From: an uncultured Campylobacter sp.
GTDB taxonomy: Bacteria > Campylobacterota > Campylobacteria > Campylobacterales > Campylobacteraceae
Direction: 5' to 3'
DNA: 6,660 bases
Assembly: GCF_938045535.1 (NCBI RefSeq)
Contig: NZ_CALIMQ010000011.1
Location: 1-6,660, forward strand
The notes below the pieces were generated by a model that was not told the DNA's origin, did no database searches, and worked only from the letters and a program-made list of their open reading frames with translations. This document shows, piece after piece, positions 4,242 through 6,660 of the stretch. The translations under genes were made by a program, and so were the position numbers. Positions within the stretch are counted from its first letter, which is position 1. Every line of letters starts with the position of its first letter.

Positions 4242-6385
4242 TAATCTTTTTTCGCCTTTCGTTTTTTGTTTGAGTTTTGCTCCGCGTCTTGGGCGCCGCT
4301 CGCTTCTTTAACCTCTTTAAGCTCTTTGGCCTCGGAATTTTTAGTTTTGGCGCTGCTTTGCTTTGCGTTTTTGCTCTTGGAACTTTTGCTTTCTGCGCTA
4401 CTTTTTGGCGCGGCTTTAGTTTTAGAATTTTTGCTTTCTATGTCGTTTTTTGGCGCGGCTTTAGTTGCGGTTTTATTTTTCGGCGTGGTTTTAGTTTTGA
4501 CAGTTTTGCTCGCCGTGCCGCCTTGTTTTGCTTTTTTGGCCTCTAAATTCTCGCTTTTTGTGTCGCTTTTCGAGAGATTTTTAGCTGTGGCATCTTTCTG
4601 CTGCGAGGCGTTGTTATCCTGCACGACGTCTTTCCGCGAGGCGTCATCATACTGCGCAGTACCCTTCTGCGCGGCATCTTTTTGCGTAGCGTCCTTTGAA
4701 ATTTTACCGCGCTTGGAGGTTACGTCGCTTTTTGAAATTTGACTTTGTTTTTGATCCGCACCGTTTTTGGAAGCTCTTTTTGAAATTTTATCTGGCTTCT
4801 CATCGGCGCCGTCTTGCTTTGCGCTTTTAGCCTCTAAATTTTCGCTTTTTGCGCTGCTTCGTTTTGTATTTTTAACCTCGGAATTTTTGTTATTCGCGCT
4901 ACTTTTAATCTCTGAATTTTCGCTCATCTCCCCGCTTTGCTCGATCGATCTTTGATCCGTCGCGGTATCCGCGCTTGCTAAGACGTTTAAATTTGCCGAA
5001 GTGCCGGAATTTTCATCCGCTTCGGAGCCCGAGCCTGTTTTAGTGCTCGAAATTTCATCTGCTTGAACACTCGAAATTTCATCTGTTTGAGCGGCGGGAA
5101 TTTCATCCGCTTGGGTGCTCGATATTTCGCTTTTGTCGTCGTTAGAATTTTCGTCCGTATCCTTACTTTCGGGCTCGTTTGAAATTTCGCTCGTTTCCTC
5201 ACCTTCGGCCGTGCTTGAAATTTCATCCGTTTTGGCATTCGCCTCTTTGTCTTCGCAAGCGCGCAAATCCGCGCCGTCGCCGCGACTTTCGGCTTGATCA
5301 TTTCTGATGCCGTATCCTTCGCCCGCGCGATCTTTTAAATTTACCCCGACCGCCTCGCCGACGCTATTAAAGCCGTCTGCGCGCAAAAGCTCTGCCAGCC
5401 CCTCGTTGATCAATTTTGCGACGAACGGACCTTTGAAGATAAAGGCGGTAAAAATTTGAACCAGACTCGCGCCTGATTTGATGCGCTCGTAGGCCTCCTG
5501 CGCGCTGTCTATGCCGCCGCAGCTGATTAGGATCGTGCGGCCGAAGAGCTCGCGAGCGACCTGTGCGAAAAGCTTTCGCGATTTTTCGGTGATCAGTTTG
5601 CCGCTTAGGCCTCCGAAGTCCCTAGCGTTGGGGCTTAGTGAATAATCAACGCTCGTGTTGTTTATGATGATGCCGCTTGCGCCGCTTTGCACCGCACACT
5701 CGCACAGCGCGATTGCCTGATCCGCGCTCATATCGGGCGCCAGCTTTAAGACGAGCGGCCTGTTCGTAATCTTTTTCATCGCTCCTATCAGCTCGCTTAT
5801 GAAGCTGTTTTCTTGCAAAGCACGCAGATTGGGGGTATTCGGCGAGCTTACGTTGATGATGAAAAAATCGCACAGCCCGTCAAATTTACGCGCCAAGACC
5901 TCATAATCGCTCAGCGCATCCTCGTTCGAAGTGGCTTTATTTTTGCCGATATTTGCGGCGATCGGGATTTTAAAAGGATAAATTTTTCGCACGCGATGCT
6001 CGATAACGTCGGCGCCTTCGTTGTTAAAGCCCATAGCGTTTTGGATGCTCTGTTCGCTAACGAGGCGAAAAAGTCGCGGCTTTTCGTTGCCGCTTTGAGG
6101 TCGCGGCGTAAAGGTGCCAAAATCGATGTGTCCGAAGCCAAGAGCGGCTAGCGGCGCGATCATCGTGGCATTTTTGTCGAATCCACCCGCGATACCTACG
6201 GGGTTATCGAAGCTGAGATTCCATATCTTTTGAGTTAAAATTTCATCTTTATAAACGCCGAATTTTGCCAAAGCCTCAAGCCCGCCCGGAGTCGCATAGA
6301 GCGCGCGAAGTCCGAATTCTGCGATCTTGTGAGCGGTTTCTGGATCGAATCGAAAAAAGATTTTTTTCAAGGTATCATAATTCAT
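4241..6385 (-). CDS. pyrD: Class 2 (quinone-dependent) dihydroorotate dehydrogenase with a long low-complexity C-terminal extension
   Basis: Residues 1-352 are a complete class 2 DHODH, oxidising dihydroorotate to orotate with transfer to the quinone pool at the inner face of the inner membrane. Seen: amphipathic N-terminus (1-45, membrane/quinone site), FMN-binding GIAGGFDKN (64-72), NVSSPNTPNLR (178-188) with catalytic base S181 and N178/N183, KLAPD (214-218), NNTS (242-245), GGLSG (258-262), CGGI (289-292) and GASLVQIFTAFIFKGP (305-320). The family normally ends near residue 350. Here the frame continues to 714: residues 353-500 are acidic (about 37 D/E, 12 K/R), 501-714 basic (about 54 K/R, 29 D/E), rich in A, S, K, T, N and Q, with no F, W or H and one tyrosine (Y579). 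The tail is predicted disordered and resembles histone-H1/AlgP-like tails. No frameshift is seen. The ATG has GAGG (6393-6396) 7 bases upstream. The stop overlaps the next start. Core identity is near certain; tail function is unknown. Confidence 0.95.
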   Translation of the reverse strand: MNYDTLKKIFFRFDPETAHKIAEFGLRALYATPGGLEALAKFGVYKDEILTQKIWNLSFDNPVGIAGGFDKNATMIAPLAALGFGHIDFGTFTPRPQSGNEKPRLFRLVSEQSIQNAMGFNNEGADVIEHRVRKIYPFKIPIAANIGKNKATSNEDALSDYEVLARKFDGLCDFFIINVSSPNTPNLRALQENSFISELIGAMKKITNRPLVLKLAPDMSADQAIALCECAVQSGASGIIINNTSVDYSLSPNARDFGGLSGKLITEKSRKLFAQVARELFGRTILISCGGIDSAQEAYERIKSGASLVQIFTAFIFKGPFVAKLINEGLAELLRADGFNSVGEAVGVNLKDRAGEGYGIRNDQAESRGDGADLRACEDKEANAKTDEISSTAEGEETSEISNEPESKDTDENSNDDKSEISSTQADEIPAAQTDEISSVQADEISSTKTGSGSEADENSGTSANLNVLASADTATDQRSIEQSGEMSENSEIKSSANNKNSEVKNTKRSSAKSENLEAKSAKQDGADEKPDKISKRASKNGADQKQSQISKSDVTSKRGKISKDATQKDAAQKGTAQYDDASRKDVVQDNNASQQKDATAKNLSKSDTKSENLEAKKAKQGGTASKTVKTKTTPKNKTATKAAPKNDIESKNSKTKAAPKSSAESKSSKSKNAKQSSAKTKNSEAKELKEVKEASGAQDAEQNSNKKRKAKKD
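4376..4465 (-). repeat. Two tandem 15-residue KAAPK repeats in the PyrD tail
   Basis: Residues 641-655 (TKAAPKNDIESKNSK) and 656-670 (TKAAPKSSAESKSSK) match at 11 of 15 positions, a 45-base tandem repeat. A looser relative, TKTTPKNK (631-638), precedes it. Lysine-alanine-proline units of this kind are typical of histone-H1-like tails. Confidence 0.7.
4517..4558 (-). repeat. Second copy of the KSENLEAK module in the PyrD tail
   Basis: Residues 610-623 (KSENLEAKKAKQGG) repeat residues 513-526, 12 of 14 identical, about 290 bases apart. The DNA differs at synonymous sites too, so the duplication is not recent. Confidence 0.7.
4808..4849 (-). repeat. First copy of the KSENLEAK module in the PyrD tail
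   Basis: Residues 513-526 (KSENLEAKSAKQDG) are the partner of the copy at 4517-4558. The two flank a separate glutamine- and aspartate-rich stretch (about 544-605) with irregular AxQKD-type units. Confidence 0.7.
5030..5125 (-). repeat. Four tandem 8-residue repeats in the acidic part of the PyrD tail
   Basis: Residues 421-452 divide into ISSTQADE, IPAAQTDE, ISSVQADE and ISSTKTGS, a 24-base period readable in the DNA as GAAATTTCATC-type words. Related DEISS fragments also occur at 387-391 and, more weakly, SEIS at 399-402. The fourth unit is degenerate. Confidence 0.75.
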
Positions 6386-6440
6386 AATTTTTCCTCAAAT
6401 TTTGCGTAATGGTAGCTAAAATTTAATTAAATATAGATAA
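6386..6440 (-). promoter_or_regulatory. pyrD leader: Shine-Dalgarno and candidate -10 box
   Basis: On the minus strand GAGGAAAAATT precedes the pyrD ATG; GAGG is at 6393-6396, 7 bases away. TATATT (6430-6435) matches the -10 consensus at 5 of 6 and is followed by AT-rich sequence. A TTGCAA (6456-6461) would be a -35 relative, but its 20-base spacing is too long to trust. This would be the operon promoter if no gene upstream of the window reads in. Confidence 0.45.
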
Positions 6441-6452
6441 GGATTTCGCGCT

Positions 6453-6464
6453 GAATTGCAATTC
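6453..6464. promoter_or_regulatory. Perfect 12-bp palindrome upstream of the pyrD operon
   Basis: GAATTGCAATTC is perfectly self-complementary and centred about 26 bases upstream of the candidate -10 box. The place and symmetry suit a dimeric repressor or activator site. The palindrome is seen; the operator role is inference. Confidence 0.35.
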
Positions 6465-6660
6465 GCGGCGGTTAAATTTAGTTTTAGAATTATGCGAGAG
6501 ATGCCGGTAAAATTTCTACGGCTTGCAATGAGCGGTTTAAATTTACGCAGAAGTTCAAAGATGTGCGGCGTAAATTTTATAAATTTAGCCTGCCTTGATA
6601 CGTGCCGAAACGCGCGGCGTCCATGGCGCGGCTCGCAGTGGCGGGCGTTGCCGCGATTTT
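6465..6660. other. Right-edge region without a supported gene
   Basis: This stretch holds three TAAATTTA-like words (near 6473, 6538 and 6571), including a small AT-only inverted repeat at 6571-6587 (TAAATTT, 3-base spacer, AAATTTA). On the plus strand a frame opens at ATG 6492 and runs without a stop to the window end (56 codons), but it has no Shine-Dalgarno, is rich in Arg and Trp near its end, and shows no family likeness. On the minus strand a frame coming from the right edge stops at TAA near 6580, and its last residues (GTYQGRLNL) are not recognisable. I see no RNA gene. Confidence 0.4.

Noticed and set aside
4266..4742. Hydrophobic plus-strand open frame (158 residues) that looks like a multi-span membrane protein
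   Set aside because: It is the mirror of lysine-, alanine- and serine-rich codons of the PyrD tail: antisense of AAA/GCN/AGC gives Phe, Leu, Ala and Ser. No Shine-Dalgarno and no family likeness.
5030..5125. CRISPR array suspected from the regular spacing of GAAATTTCATC words
   Set aside because: Period is 24 bases, units are degenerate, there are no unique spacers, and the array is in-frame coding repeat.
4987..5301. Alternative minus-strand frame rich in K, R and M over the acidic part of the tail
   Set aside because: It shares the repeat period of the PyrD frame and is a plain frame-shifted reading of it. I also considered it as a sign of a frameshift in pyrD, but the pyrD frame is open on both sides and keeps its own repeats.
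6492..6660. Plus-strand frame open to the right edge (56 codons)
   Set aside because: No Shine-Dalgarno, unusual composition and truncated by the window; too little to call a gene.
1..6660. Very frequent TAAATTT/AAATTT words as possible regulatory or uptake sequences
   Set aside because: They occur inside genes (as Lys-Phe, Asn-Leu codons) and in gaps without fixed context; this is most simply a genus-wide composition signature.

Overview
The window looks like chromosome from a Campylobacter species of the GC-richer, oral or gut type (C. gracilis, showae, rectus or curvus would fit). This is inference from three things. The gene order pyrD - M16 peptidase - dapA - SDR reductase matches what I recall of the C. 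jejuni Cj0804-Cj0807 block. The proteins have Campylobacterota-like sequences. AAATTT/TAAATTT words are dense in genes and gaps alike. No species marker was read.

All convincing genes lie on the minus strand, so transcription runs from right to left. From right to left: a 275-base upstream region (6386-6660) with a 12-bp palindrome and a candidate -10 box; pyrD (class 2 dihydroorotate dehydrogenase) with a very unusual low-complexity C-terminal tail of about 360 residues; an M16 zinc protease; dapA; a FabL-like enoyl-ACP reductase that starts with TTG; and pgsA. Every junction overlaps or abuts (TAATG, 8-base overlap, TAA-TTG, TAATG). This points to one translationally coupled operon joining pyrimidine, lysine/diaminopimelate, fatty-acid and phospholipid synthesis. 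Five bases after pgsA there is a stem-loop that may end or protect the transcript.

After a 153-base gap (612-764) a sixth gene begins at 611 and runs off the left edge. Its 203 visible residues carry a PD-(D/E)xK nuclease motif, and I read it as the N-terminus of a nuclease-methyltransferase (type IIG-like) restriction-modification protein. It is clearly more AT-rich than the operon and probably acquired.

The most unusual item is the PyrD tail: in frame, almost free of aromatic residues, strongly acidic in its first part and strongly basic (histone-H1-like KAAPK repeats) in its second, and built from several generations of internal repeats. No function can be assigned from sequence. The rest of the operon is conserved housekeeping.
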